From: Clostridia bacterium
GTDB taxonomy: Bacteria; Bacillota_A; Clostridia; Christensenellales; UBA1242
Assembly (NCBI GenBank): GCA_017466005.1
Contig: JAFTUZ010000129.1
Span: 1-11,890 of the forward strand
DNA length: 11,890 bases
Reading direction: 5' to 3'
Shown here: positions 1 to 6,498 of the stretch, piece by piece
Layout: the number at the start of each line of letters is the position of its first letter
How positions within the stretch are numbered: the first letter of the stretch is position 1
Notes under the pieces: generated by a model
Told to the model about the DNA's origin: nothing
Seen by the model: only the letters and a program-made list of their open reading frames with translations
Databases searched by the model: none
Translations under genes and position numbers: made by a program

Positions 1-727
1 AATCTATAAATGTTTGTTTTTCGTCTTCTGTTGGATAGTTAAAATAAATATAATCTTGATGTGGACATAATGTTTTTTGTGCAACTAGTTCTGGAACAAA
101 AATCTCTTCATCAATTTCTCCACACACCGAAATATAGCGTTGCCACTCTGCGGGTGTAGAATCGTAAGGTGGTGTTGCTGTTAAAGAAACTATATGTACA
201 TCATTGCCTAATTGCTTCAAAAAGTTTTCAAGTGATTTTTGCCATTCGCTTCTTAAATGATGTGCTTCATCTAAACATATGGTTTTAATATTTGCTTTTT
301 TCACTTCGGCAATTAAATCAAAATCTGTATAATCTACTGCTTTTTCTTTTTCGTTATATTCATCTTGTTCATTATTATCCACCAATCTATTCATAGCAGA
401 ATGTAAACTTTGATAAGTAGAACTAGTAATTAATTTCAAACTTTTTAAACTATAGGAAAAATAGTCTTCTTCTTTCATTTCTTTATTTAAAAAGTTAGAT
501 GAAAATCTATCGCCCCATTGTTGTTTTATTGTTATGGACGGCGAAAAGACCAATGCTGGTGCATTAAGCCTTCTTATAATCTCTAAACCTAAAATTGTTT
601 TTCCACTGCCCGGTGCTGCAACTATATGCATACGTTTATCGTTAGTTATATTTTTTAAATTATCTAAAACTTTTTGCTGATAAGTTCTAAAAGTACCGTG
701 GAATTTTATATTTTCAAAAGTTTTCAT
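1..727 (-). CDS. DEAD/DEAH-box SF2 helicase, N-terminal part (runs off left edge)
   Basis: An open frame runs from an ATG at 727 to the window edge with no stop, giving 242 visible codons; the C-terminus lies outside. It is the first RecA-like domain of a superfamily 2 nucleic-acid-dependent ATPase. Near the N-terminus is a FRTYQQKVL segment typical of the ResIII/DEAD fold, followed by Walker A APGSGKT (residues 38-44), motif II DEAH (153-156, in ICLDEAHHLRSEW) and motif III TAT (183-185). An acidic, charged insertion lies at about 117-137. A GGGTG ribosome site sits 6 nt before the ATG. The short N-terminus places no extra domain before the helicase core. The second RecA domain is not visible, so assignment to repair, restriction or RNA-related work is not possible. 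Family-level call is firm; specific function is unknown. Confidence 0.88.
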   Translation of the reverse strand, partial: MKTFENIKFHGTFRTYQQKVLDNLKNITNDKRMHIVAAPGSGKTILGLEIIRRLNAPALVFSPSITIKQQWGDRFSSNFLNKEMKEEDYFSYSLKSLKLITSSTYQSLHSAMNRLVDNNEQDEYNEKEKAVDYTDFDLIAEVKKANIKTICLDEAHHLRSEWQKSLENFLKQLGNDVHIVSLTATPPYDSTPAEWQRYISVCGEIDEEIFVPELVAQKTLCPHQDYIYFNYPTEDEKQTFID

Positions 728-742
728 ATATTCACCCTTTTG

Positions 743-771
743 ATTATATTAAATAATAAAAATATTGTAAA
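743..771 (-). promoter_or_regulatory. sigma-A promoter of the helicase gene
   Basis: On the minus strand, -35 TTTACA (766-771) and a perfect -10 TATAAT (743-748) are separated by exactly 17 nt. The start codon lies only 15 nt after the -10 box, so the predicted 5' leader is very short (about 8-10 nt) and barely includes the ribosome site. Confidence 0.65.
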
Positions 772-820
772 TTAATGTACGTAAATTTATAATAATTTTG
801 TTTGATTTAAATCTTACTCT

Positions 821-900
821 GCGCCACAAACAAATTTTGCTCTGCAAAATTCAAACGCAAAAAATTTGCGTTTTGCAAACCCTGTTTGCATTTGTGGCGC
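821..900. repeat. 80-bp cloverleaf-shaped palindromic element
   Basis: The outer ends form a perfect 10-bp inverted repeat, GCGCCACAAA (821-830) against TTTGTGGCGC (891-900). Inside are three consecutive perfect hairpins: 833-840/844-851 (8 bp, loop TCT), 853-861/865-873 (9 bp, loop AAA), and 874-880/884-890 (7 bp, loop CCT; it shares its first base region with the second hairpin's flank). The whole folds as a four-way junction on either DNA strand or in RNA. It begins 8 bases beyond the comEC stop codon. It is richer in G+C at its ends than the surrounding DNA. No T-tract follows on the minus strand, so it is not a canonical intrinsic terminator. It resembles small non-coding palindromic mobile repeats (REP/MITE-like), but whether it is repeated in the genome cannot be seen here. 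Confidence 0.75.
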
Positions 901-910
901 GCCCTACTTA

Positions 911-2524
911 TTACAACCACCAACCCACATACACCAAATCTAATACAAAACTTGTAACAAGCAACATCAGGCATCCTACCGACATATAAACACGAATTTT
1001 ATCTTTAACCACAAAATTTCTACTAAATATAAACAAAGAAATCATTAAAATTAATGTTGTTATTATACTAACACTAGCAACAGCAACTTGAGCATATGGT
1101 ATGCTAGCAAACCAAGCACTTGAAACATCTAAAAACCAATACCCCCACTGACACAACCATAACAAAAAGCCCATAAATGGAAAAAGTAAAGTTAAAATCA
1201 AAGCCAAGAACATAAACATATATACATAGCCAAGTATTGGAACAATAACAAAATTAGCAAGTAAGTTTACTGTTGAAACATATCCAAAAGAATTTATCAT
1301 AAATGGCAAAACACCTATTTGAGATGCAATACTTACAGCCAATGTGCTAGAAACAAAGTTACCTAATTTTAATTTTCTTAACGCATCGTAAAATATCGGA
1401 TATAAAAATATAATTGCAAATACACAAACAAAACTTAATATAAAACTCAAATCAAAAACCGACCACGGTGTTACAAGCACTATTAAAATTCCTGCTAGCG
1501 AAACACTATTAAGGCTATCATTTTGTTTACCAAATAATGTACCCAACAAAGCAAACACCGCCATTAAACTTGCTCTTAAAACTGATGCCGTTAAATTACA
1601 CAACACACAATAAATTGCTAAAATTATTACTATAACAATTACTCTTATAACTGGTTTTAATCTTATTAATTTAAAAAATGGCATTAATAAAGTTATTATA
1701 AATACCACATTAAGTCCAGAAACGGCAAGTAAATGTGCAATACCTGTTATCCTAAAATTTTCAACCGTATCTTCCGTAATACCACTAGTATCACCTATCA
1801 ATATTCCATAAGCAAGCCCAGCATACTTTTCATCCATATTTGCATAAAGTGCATTTTTAATTACTAACTGTGCTTTATCTATTAATGTATATTCACTAAC
1901 TTCTGTAACAAAAATTTCACTATTCGAAACATAACTATAATATTTAACATTATGCTTTATATAATATGCGTTTACTCTATCTTCCCCATAAGGCAAAATA
2001 TTTTTAATATTTGCTGTAAATGTTACTATATCGCCCGTTTTTAATTTCTTTAATTCTTCATTCTTATCACTATTAACATCTTTAACCGTTACATAAATAC
2101 TTTCTTTTATTTCTGCTACTTTACCATTTTCATCTACTGCTGCAATATGGTCAACAATTATAGAATATACAGAACCCTTATTCATACTTGGCGCAGTTTC
2201 CAATCTAGCAATTACAGTATAAGTATCTCTACTATCAATTTCAAAAGTTACTTTGTTTTTAATGTTACTATCTATAACAAATAGCCCCATACCTAAAGTA
2301 ACAGATACTATCAAAGTTAAAACAACCCATTTTGTTTTCCACAGGTAACCAAATAATTTGTTTTTGAATTTTAAAAATAAAAAAGAAATTCCAAAAGCTA
2401 AAACCAATACACCCAAAATTATAAATATAAAAATATAATTAAAACATTTAAATGCGTTGGTTAACCATATTCCCAAACATAATCCTAGGAAAATTATTAA
2501 AAACGGTCTAAAATGTGCAATCAT
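911..2524 (-). CDS. comEC: ComEC/Rec2-type DNA uptake channel, short form
   Basis: This 537-aa integral membrane protein belongs to the ComEC/Rec2 family, which carries single-stranded DNA across the inner membrane during natural transformation. The N-terminus has hydrophobic segments at about 8-50 and 66-84. A soluble DUF4131-like region follows (about 90-215). The polytopic Competence domain (about 235-500) carries the family signature HLLAVSGLNV (264-273), SVLRASLMAV (314-323), FDLSFILSF (357-365) and NLLANFVIVPI (420-430). The signature usually ends GLH; here the His is Asn. Classical ComEC is about 700-800 aa with a C-terminal metallo-beta-lactamase-like domain; this protein stops after the last membrane helices. 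An AAGGA site precedes the ATG. No other competence gene is nearby, so real transformation activity is uncertain. Confidence 0.9.
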   Translation of the reverse strand: MIAHFRPFLIIFLGLCLGIWLTNAFKCFNYIFIFIILGVLVLAFGISFLFLKFKNKLFGYLWKTKWVVLTLIVSVTLGMGLFVIDSNIKNKVTFEIDSRDTYTVIARLETAPSMNKGSVYSIIVDHIAAVDENGKVAEIKESIYVTVKDVNSDKNEELKKLKTGDIVTFTANIKNILPYGEDRVNAYYIKHNVKYYSYVSNSEIFVTEVSEYTLIDKAQLVIKNALYANMDEKYAGLAYGILIGDTSGITEDTVENFRITGIAHLLAVSGLNVVFIITLLMPFFKLIRLKPVIRVIVIVIILAIYCVLCNLTASVLRASLMAVFALLGTLFGKQNDSLNSVSLAGILIVLVTPWSVFDLSFILSFVCVFAIIFLYPIFYDALRKLKLGNFVSSTLAVSIASQIGVLPFMINSFGYVSTVNLLANFVIVPILGYVYMFMFLALILTLLFPFMGFLLWLCQWGYWFLDVSSAWFASIPYAQVAVASVSIITTLILMISLFIFSRNFVVKDKIRVYMSVGCLMLLVTSFVLDLVYVGWWL

Positions 2525-2559
2525 ACATTTTCCTTATCATTCTTTAGTAAATTAATATT

Positions 2560-2588
2560 ATTTTAACACATATAAACTTAATAAACAA
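2560..2588 (-). promoter_or_regulatory. sigma-A promoter of comEC
   Basis: Minus-strand -35 TTGTTT (2583-2588), 17-nt spacer, and an extended -10 TGT-TAAAAT (hexamer 2560-2565). The predicted leader is about 29 nt. It lies back-to-back with the tRNA promoter, the two -35 boxes being 17 bp apart. Confidence 0.65.
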
Positions 2589-2605
2589 CAATTTTATTAA
2601 AATAC

Positions 2606-2634
2606 TTGAAAAGTACTTTTTTATATGTTATAAT
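2606..2634 (+). promoter_or_regulatory. strong sigma-A promoter of tRNA-Glu
   Basis: -35 TTGAAA (2606-2611), 17-nt spacer, extended -10 TGT-TATAAT (hexamer 2629-2634). The tRNA begins 19 nt after the -10 box, as expected for a stable-RNA promoter with a short leader. Confidence 0.8.
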
Positions 2635-2653
2635 AATTATATAAATAAGTTTT

Positions 2654-2728
2654 GCCCTCATCGTATAGTGGTTAGTACACCAGCCTCTCACGCTGGACAC
2701 AGGGGTTCGAGTCCCCTTGGGGGTACCA
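2654..2728 (+). tRNA. tRNA-Glu (anticodon CTC)
   Basis: A complete cloverleaf is readable. The acceptor stem GCCCTCA pairs with TGGGGGT (two G-U pairs). The D arm contains the conserved AGTGGTTAG. The anticodon stem CCAGC/GCTGG encloses loop CTCTCAC, giving anticodon CTC that reads GAG codons. The T arm is AGGGG-TTCGAGT-CCCCT. Discriminator A is followed by an encoded CCA at 2726-2728. It is a single, isolated tRNA with its own promoter and terminator. Glu-CTC is a secondary isoacceptor in an AT-rich genome, where TTC alone could read both Glu codons. Confidence 0.96.
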
Positions 2729-2732
2729 CTTT

Positions 2733-2763
2733 AAGCCAGACTTTGTTCTGGCTTTTATTTTTT
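2733..2763 (+). terminator. intrinsic terminator of tRNA-Glu
   Basis: An 8-bp stem AAGCCAGA/TCTGGCTT (2733-2740 and 2747-2754) with a 6-nt loop is followed by TTATTTTTT. It begins 4 nt after the CCA end. The 128 bases after it (2764-2891) hold nothing I can identify. Confidence 0.85.
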
Positions 2764-2891
2764 GTTATAAATTTGTATTTTTACCTAAATTCTCCTATAT
2801 TTACACCAAACTATTCGCAAAACCAATATATTATGCAATAGCACACTACTTGTAATTTATAATAAAAGCTATATTTTTATAAACCTTATAT

Positions 2892-2923
2892 AAAAAATAA
2901 AAGCAAAAGCTTTTAACTTTTGC
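2892..2923 (-). terminator. intrinsic terminator of the collagen-like lipoprotein gene
   Basis: On the minus strand a 7-bp stem GCAAAAG/CTTTTGC (2917-2923 and 2903-2909) with a 7-nt loop is followed by TTTTATTTTTT. It starts 14 nt past the stop codon. Confidence 0.75.
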
Positions 2924-2937
2924 CTTTAACTTATTTA

Positions 2938-5232
2938 TTATTCATTGATTACATATTTTTCAAGCAATACTTTTTTAAAGCATTCTGTTATTAAATCCAT
3001 ACCTGCTGGGTTTGGGTGTAACGCACCAGAACCATCTCCCATATAGTCAGAACAGTTATCGTAAGTAATTCCACTATCTGCATAAAGGTCCACAACATTA
3101 CAACCATAAGTTTCTGCTGCCTCTTTTATAACAGCATTATATTGTTGCATAGTAGCATCATCTACTCTTGTTTTGTTTGGAACAAGTGTAAATAAATACA
3201 CATCTGCTGCTGTATATTTATTAACCATACTTTCAATCATTGTGTTATATGAAGTTTCAAAATTAGATACTGTAACACTTTGGTCAAAATCGTTTATTCC
3301 AAGATAAACTGCAATAATATCTGGGTTGGTGTTAGCGTTAGTACCTGTATCATCGTGTAATTCAGTACATCTAGTTGTTCCCCTACCAGTAACTTTATCA
3401 CCAGACCAAGAGTTGTTTACTAAAACATTCATATTAGTATCGTCTGCTATTTGTTTCCACCATGTCATATCTACACTAGTTATTCCACAGTTAGAACCAC
3501 TATAATAAACAGCATTACTACCTATTGTACTGTTTGTGTTAGTTGCATCGTTTGAATAACCTGTAAATGTACTAATGCTATCACCTAATATAGAAAAGTT
3601 TTTTCCATTAAGCAATGTTGCAAGTTGCGCAACTTGAGCATTATAAATTGCTTCTTGTTCTTTTTGATTTAATTCTTCTAATTTTTCATCAACTGTTTTT
3701 AGCACATTTTTTGTAGTGTATATATCAAATAATATACTTGCACCACCATCACCACCTGCGGCTGATGTATAGAAAGAATATTGGGTTTGTTTTGTGCCAT
3801 AGTATCCCCAATCTATTGTATCTCCGGTTTTAGCACCAATTGCTATTGTTTCATCTTCTGCAAGTTCTATATTACAATCTGCATATGCCCATGTACCTGT
3901 TGTGATTGTAGTTGGGAAAGAAAGTTTAATTGTTTCTAATGCATTTGTATCAAATAACTTTGTTGTGCTTGTTTTTATTTTATAAACTGTTATAAATGGG
4001 TCAGCAGCATCAGTTACCGCTAAAACTGGTAAACCAATTTTTGTTATTGTTTTTCCACTTAACAATGTTAAGTTTTGATATTTAAATGGTGCCGCAGAAT
4101 CGTTAACTGTTTTCAAATCAGTAGTATTAATCATACTTGCTGGGAATTCTGTTGTAATGCCATCAAATATAGCTTCACTTAAAATTTCTTCATATTTAGC
4201 ACTAACTTGAATTGCAAGTGTGTCTTGTACATCACTAGTTGTACAAATAATATCTGCATTTGCTTGATTATTAACTAATGTATAGTTACCTGCTTCGTCT
4301 TCAACTGTTATTCCACTTGCCTGATACAAGCCCACCGAACCATTACCACCAAGCACAATAGTTTCGTCATCTGCAAGTTCTAAAGGTGTTGTAAATGTTA
4401 TTGTGTTTAAGCCAGCTTCAACTTCATAAGCGGTAGTAGTTGCTGTATATGTAGCACCTGTAGTTCTTGCATTTACAATATCTGCAACCTTTGCAGAACC
4501 AATATACAACTCACCAGCTTCTTCGGCAACAACTTTAATTTCGGTTACAACCGCACCACCAAATTGTGTAAGTTTTGCATTTGGCATATAATTTGCCATT
4601 AAGGCTATTGTGTTTGTTGAAAGGTCTATATAATCGCCCTCAAAGTAATCACTCATAGTATTTTCTATGCCAATAGTATTCTCTATAACATTTTCGCCTA
4701 ACTCAACATTTTCTGCTTTAAATTCTGTTTTGGTAGTACCACTCCAAATATAACCATCATAACCTACATAAACGCTTGTTCCGTCTTTACCTGCTTGTCC
4801 TTGTTCACCTTGTATTCCTTGGTCTCCTTGGTCACCTTTTAAATTAGAAAGCCAGTTCCAAGTATTTTCTTCTACACATTGATATAAGTCACAAGTAGTT
4901 GTATTAAAATAAATGTCGCCAACTTTTGTATTTTCCACAGTTGCTTCTATTCCAGCACCTGTTCCTGTTACTGCTGTTCCGGTAAACCACATAGAACCAG
5001 CAACACCAGGCACACCTTGTATTCCTTGAACACCTTGCTCGCCTTGTGGACCTTGCGCTCCGGTATCTCCTTTTGGTCCAGCTTCGCCACAACCTACTAG
5101 CATTCCTGTACACCCCAAAAGCACTCCCATACTCATTACTGTTGTAAACAACGTTTTTCTAAAACCTTTTTTCTTTATTTTTTCCATTTTATTTTCTCTA
5201 GTTTCTAGAGTTATTTTATTTTTATTAAACAT
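2938..5232 (-). CDS. lipoprotein with collagen-like tracts and C-terminal SGNH/GDSL hydrolase
   Basis: A 764-aa predicted surface lipoprotein. A basic stretch (KIKKKGFRK) and hydrophobic segment lead to lipobox LVGC (45-48), with Cys48 as the lipidation site. Gly-X-Y tract 1 has nine triplets (52-79). A GTAV..VGDIYFNTTTCDLYQC module follows, of a kind often seen beside collagen repeats. Tract 2 has seven triplets (133-153). Residues 185-505 are Thr/Asn-rich and look like two beta-sandwich regions, each carrying an L-A-(D/E)-D-E-T-I motif (286-292, 457-463). The C-terminal 540-764 is an SGNH esterase/lipase fold: GDSIS (nucleophile Ser552), block II NNSWSG, block III GIND (645-648), block V LHPNPAG with His739. 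It probably acts on esterified glycans or lipids at the envelope; substrate is unknown. Start at 5232 has a strong ribosome site; ATG 5256 has none. ATG 5187 would give a more usual signal length and is a possible alternative. Confidence 0.88.
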   Translation of the reverse strand: MFNKNKITLETRENKMEKIKKKGFRKTLFTTVMSMGVLLGCTGMLVGCGEAGPKGDTGAQGPQGEQGVQGIQGVPGVAGSMWFTGTAVTGTGAGIEATVENTKVGDIYFNTTTCDLYQCVEENTWNWLSNLKGDQGDQGIQGEQGQAGKDGTSVYVGYDGYIWSGTTKTEFKAENVELGENVIENTIGIENTMSDYFEGDYIDLSTNTIALMANYMPNAKLTQFGGAVVTEIKVVAEEAGELYIGSAKVADIVNARTTGATYTATTTAYEVEAGLNTITFTTPLELADDETIVLGGNGSVGLYQASGITVEDEAGNYTLVNNQANADIICTTSDVQDTLAIQVSAKYEEILSEAIFDGITTEFPASMINTTDLKTVNDSAAPFKYQNLTLLSGKTITKIGLPVLAVTDAADPFITVYKIKTSTTKLFDTNALETIKLSFPTTITTGTWAYADCNIELAEDETIAIGAKTGDTIDWGYYGTKQTQYSFYTSAAGGDGGASILFDIYTTKNVLKTVDEKLEELNQKEQEAIYNAQVAQLATLLNGKNFSILGDSISTFTGYSNDATNTNSTIGSNAVYYSGSNCGITSVDMTWWKQIADDTNMNVLVNNSWSGDKVTGRGTTRCTELHDDTGTNANTNPDIIAVYLGINDFDQSVTVSNFETSYNTMIESMVNKYTAADVYLFTLVPNKTRVDDATMQQYNAVIKEAAETYGCNVVDLYADSGITYDNCSDYMGDGSGALHPNPAGMDLITECFKKVLLEKYVINE

Positions 5233-5237
5233 TTTAT

Positions 5238-5245
5238 CCCCCTTT
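5238..5245 (-). promoter_or_regulatory. ribosome binding site fixing the lipoprotein start
   Basis: Minus-strand AAAGGGGG lies 5 nt before the ATG at 5232. The longer frame starting at 5256 has no purine-rich site and its ATG falls inside the inverted repeat, so 5232 is preferred. Confidence 0.75.
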
Positions 5246-5250
5246 ATTAC

Positions 5251-5280
5251 AAACATACATTTAACTGTGTGTTAGATGTA
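5251..5280. repeat. inverted repeat copy 1 (gene-proximal)
   Basis: These 30 bases are the reverse complement of 5403-5432 with one mismatch (29/30). The copy is itself a near-palindrome: 11-bp arms (5255-5265 and 5271-5281, one T-G mismatch) around a TGTGT centre. It lies 5 bp beyond the lipoprotein's ribosome site. The arm-spacer-arm design is that of a recombinase or dimeric-regulator site. Confidence 0.85.
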
Positions 5281-5402
5281 TAAATTCTGTAATAAAAGTT
5301 ATAATTTAATGAAAATAATGTAAAAAAATGAAAAAATATGGTATTTTTGTTTGGTAAAATCATTTTTATTTGTTAAAATGTTAATATTACAACATAAAAA
5401 CA
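5281..5402. other. 122-bp AT-rich segment between inverted repeats, candidate invertible promoter
   Basis: This gene-free segment is bounded by two inverted 30-bp repeats and lies directly upstream of the surface lipoprotein gene. Its best promoter match points right, away from the gene. On the leftward strand I find only a poor match, TTTACA with 15 nt to TATAAC (5319-5324 and 5298-5303). If the repeats recombine, the good promoter would turn to face the lipoprotein gene. This is inferred from layout only; no recombinase gene is in the window. Confidence 0.45.
5351..5379 (+). promoter_or_regulatory. rightward sigma-A-like promoter inside the inverted-repeat segment
   Basis: -35 TTGGTA (5351-5356), 17-nt spacer, extended -10 TGT-TAAAAT (hexamer 5374-5379). 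The -10 region is the same as that of the comEC promoter. Transcripts would meet the hairpin at 5396-5434 almost at once and have no gene to read. Confidence 0.5.
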
Positions 5403-5434
5403 TACATCTAACACACAGTTAGATGTATGTTTTT
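5396..5434. repeat. inverted repeat copy 2 (distal), perfect 17-bp palindrome
   Basis: Arms 5396-5412 and 5418-5434 are perfectly complementary around the centre ACACA (5413-5417); 5403-5432 is the inverted partner of copy 1. Because both arms end in A/T runs, the RNA hairpin with its T-tract (5429-5435) could also stop transcription on either strand, though the stem is poor in G+C. Confidence 0.85.
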
Positions 5435-5496
5435 TAATTATTATAAATTATAAAATTTTTATAAAATCTTACATTTATATTGTATAATTTGCTAAT

Positions 5497-5526
5497 AAAA
5501 AACAAGGTATAACCACCTTGTTTTTT
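5497..5526 (-). terminator. bidirectional intrinsic terminator after the SUF-like operon
   Basis: A 12-bp stem (AACAAGGT/ACCTTGTT extended by A/T pairs; 5497-5508 and 5515-5526) has a 6-nt loop and T-runs on both strands. It ends the minus-strand sufC-sufB transcript. A second, smaller hairpin, TATCTG/CAGATA, at 5553-5569 lies between it and the stop codon. Confidence 0.85.
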
Positions 5527-5580
5527 GTTTTTTGTTTATAATAAAATATTTTTATCTGTTTGGCAGATATTTTATTAAGA

Positions 5581-6498
5581 TTATTTTAAGAAACCATCTA
5601 TTATTTTTTGTTCCGCTTCTTCTTTACTTAATCCTAATGTCATTAATTTTATAATTTGCTCTTCCGAAATTTTACCAATAGCGGCTTCGTGAACCAAAGA
5701 AGCATCTATGTTTTTGGCAATAATTTTTGGGGTTGAAGCAATTTCTGCATTCTCTGAAATTACACCATCGCACTCAACGTGACCAAAACATTTATTCATA
5801 CCTACCAAATTAGAATTAAATTCTTGTACAGAATTATCTTTTGCAACAGCTCTGGATACAACTTCTACTTTAGAATTAAATCCAACCAAATCTACATCAA
5901 AACTTGTTTTTGCAACATCTGTTCCTGTGGTTAATATTTTTTCACCAATTACCAAAGTTGCATTATCGTTAAGTTTTGCATAAGTTTCACGGTTTGAATA
6001 AGTAACACCACCCAACTGAACAGTTTCCATTTCAAACACACTATTCTCGCCTACTTCAATATTGGTTACAGGGTTTAATATTTTTTCGGTTTTTAAAGTA
6101 CCTAAAGCCAAATGTTTTTCTACATATTTAACTTTACAATTTTTTCCTATATAAAAAGAATGTATGCCATTATGGCTACTTTTTTGGTTGGAATTATTAT
6201 GAATACCGCAACCAGCAACAATTAACACATCACTATTATCGCCAATATAAAAATCATTATATACCAAATCATTAAATCCACCCATAGATACAACCACTGG
6301 TATATGAACACTTTGTTTCTTGGTGTTTGGTTTTACAATAATATCTATTCCATATTTATCTTTTTTAGATACTATTTCAATTTCATCAGTACAATTTCTT
6401 GCAAGCGGCTTCCCATTTTCACGAATATTGTAAGCTCCTTGTGGAATATCGTGTAAGTCGGCAATTTTTTCTAAAAGTTCTTTTGTAATTTCATTCAT
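5581..6498 (-). CDS. SufB/SufD-family Fe-S cluster scaffold (SmsB-like)
   Basis: A 305-aa protein of the SufB/SufD beta-helix family, the scaffold on which Fe-S clusters are assembled in the cytoplasm with the SufC ATPase. The C-terminal third is the most recognisable: HVECDGVI (240-247), in which Cys243 matches the position of the essential scaffold Cys of E. coli SufB; LVHEAAIGKI (268-277), in which Glu271 matches its key Glu; then the helical tail LMTLGLSKEEAEQ. At 305 aa it is much shorter than SufB (about 470-495) and is the only SufB/D protein here, so it presumably forms a homodimer. Its ATG overlaps the end of the sufC gene by 4 bp (ATGA), indicating translational coupling. No sufS, sufU or sufD follows. 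This fits the two-gene SUF-like minimal system (SMS) rather than full SUF. Confidence 0.87.
   Translation of the reverse strand: MNEITKELLEKIADLHDIPQGAYNIRENGKPLARNCTDEIEIVSKKDKYGIDIIVKPNTKKQSVHIPVVVSMGGFNDLVYNDFYIGDNSDVLIVAGCGIHNNSNQKSSHNGIHSFYIGKNCKVKYVEKHLALGTLKTEKILNPVTNIEVGENSVFEMETVQLGGVTYSNRETYAKLNDNATLVIGEKILTTGTDVAKTSFDVDLVGFNSKVEVVSRAVAKDNSVQEFNSNLVGMNKCFGHVECDGVISENAEIASTPKIIAKNIDASLVHEAAIGKISEEQIIKLMTLGLSKEEAEQKIIDGFLK

Noticed and set aside
821..900. Cloverleaf element as a tRNA or as a simple intrinsic terminator of comEC
   Set aside because: It has no anticodon loop, T-loop or CCA pattern, and no T-tract follows on the minus strand.
798..989. A 63-codon plus-strand frame across the cloverleaf element and the end of comEC
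   Set aside because: No ribosome site, low-complexity product, and it overlaps both the palindromic element and a firm gene on the other strand.
4780..5095. Short tandem repeats as a possible CRISPR array
   Set aside because: The 9-bp-spaced similarity comes from Gly-X-Y coding triplets within one reading frame; there are no spaced identical repeats.
4904..5113. A 69-codon minus-strand frame rich in Arg, Ser and Trp
   Set aside because: It is a frame-shifted shadow of the collagen-like Gly-X-Y tract; repetitive codons keep the alternative frame open.
5233..5256. Eight-residue N-terminal extension of the lipoprotein from ATG 5256
   Set aside because: No ribosome site upstream and the ATG lies inside inverted repeat copy 1; ATG 5232 has AAAGGGGG at proper spacing.
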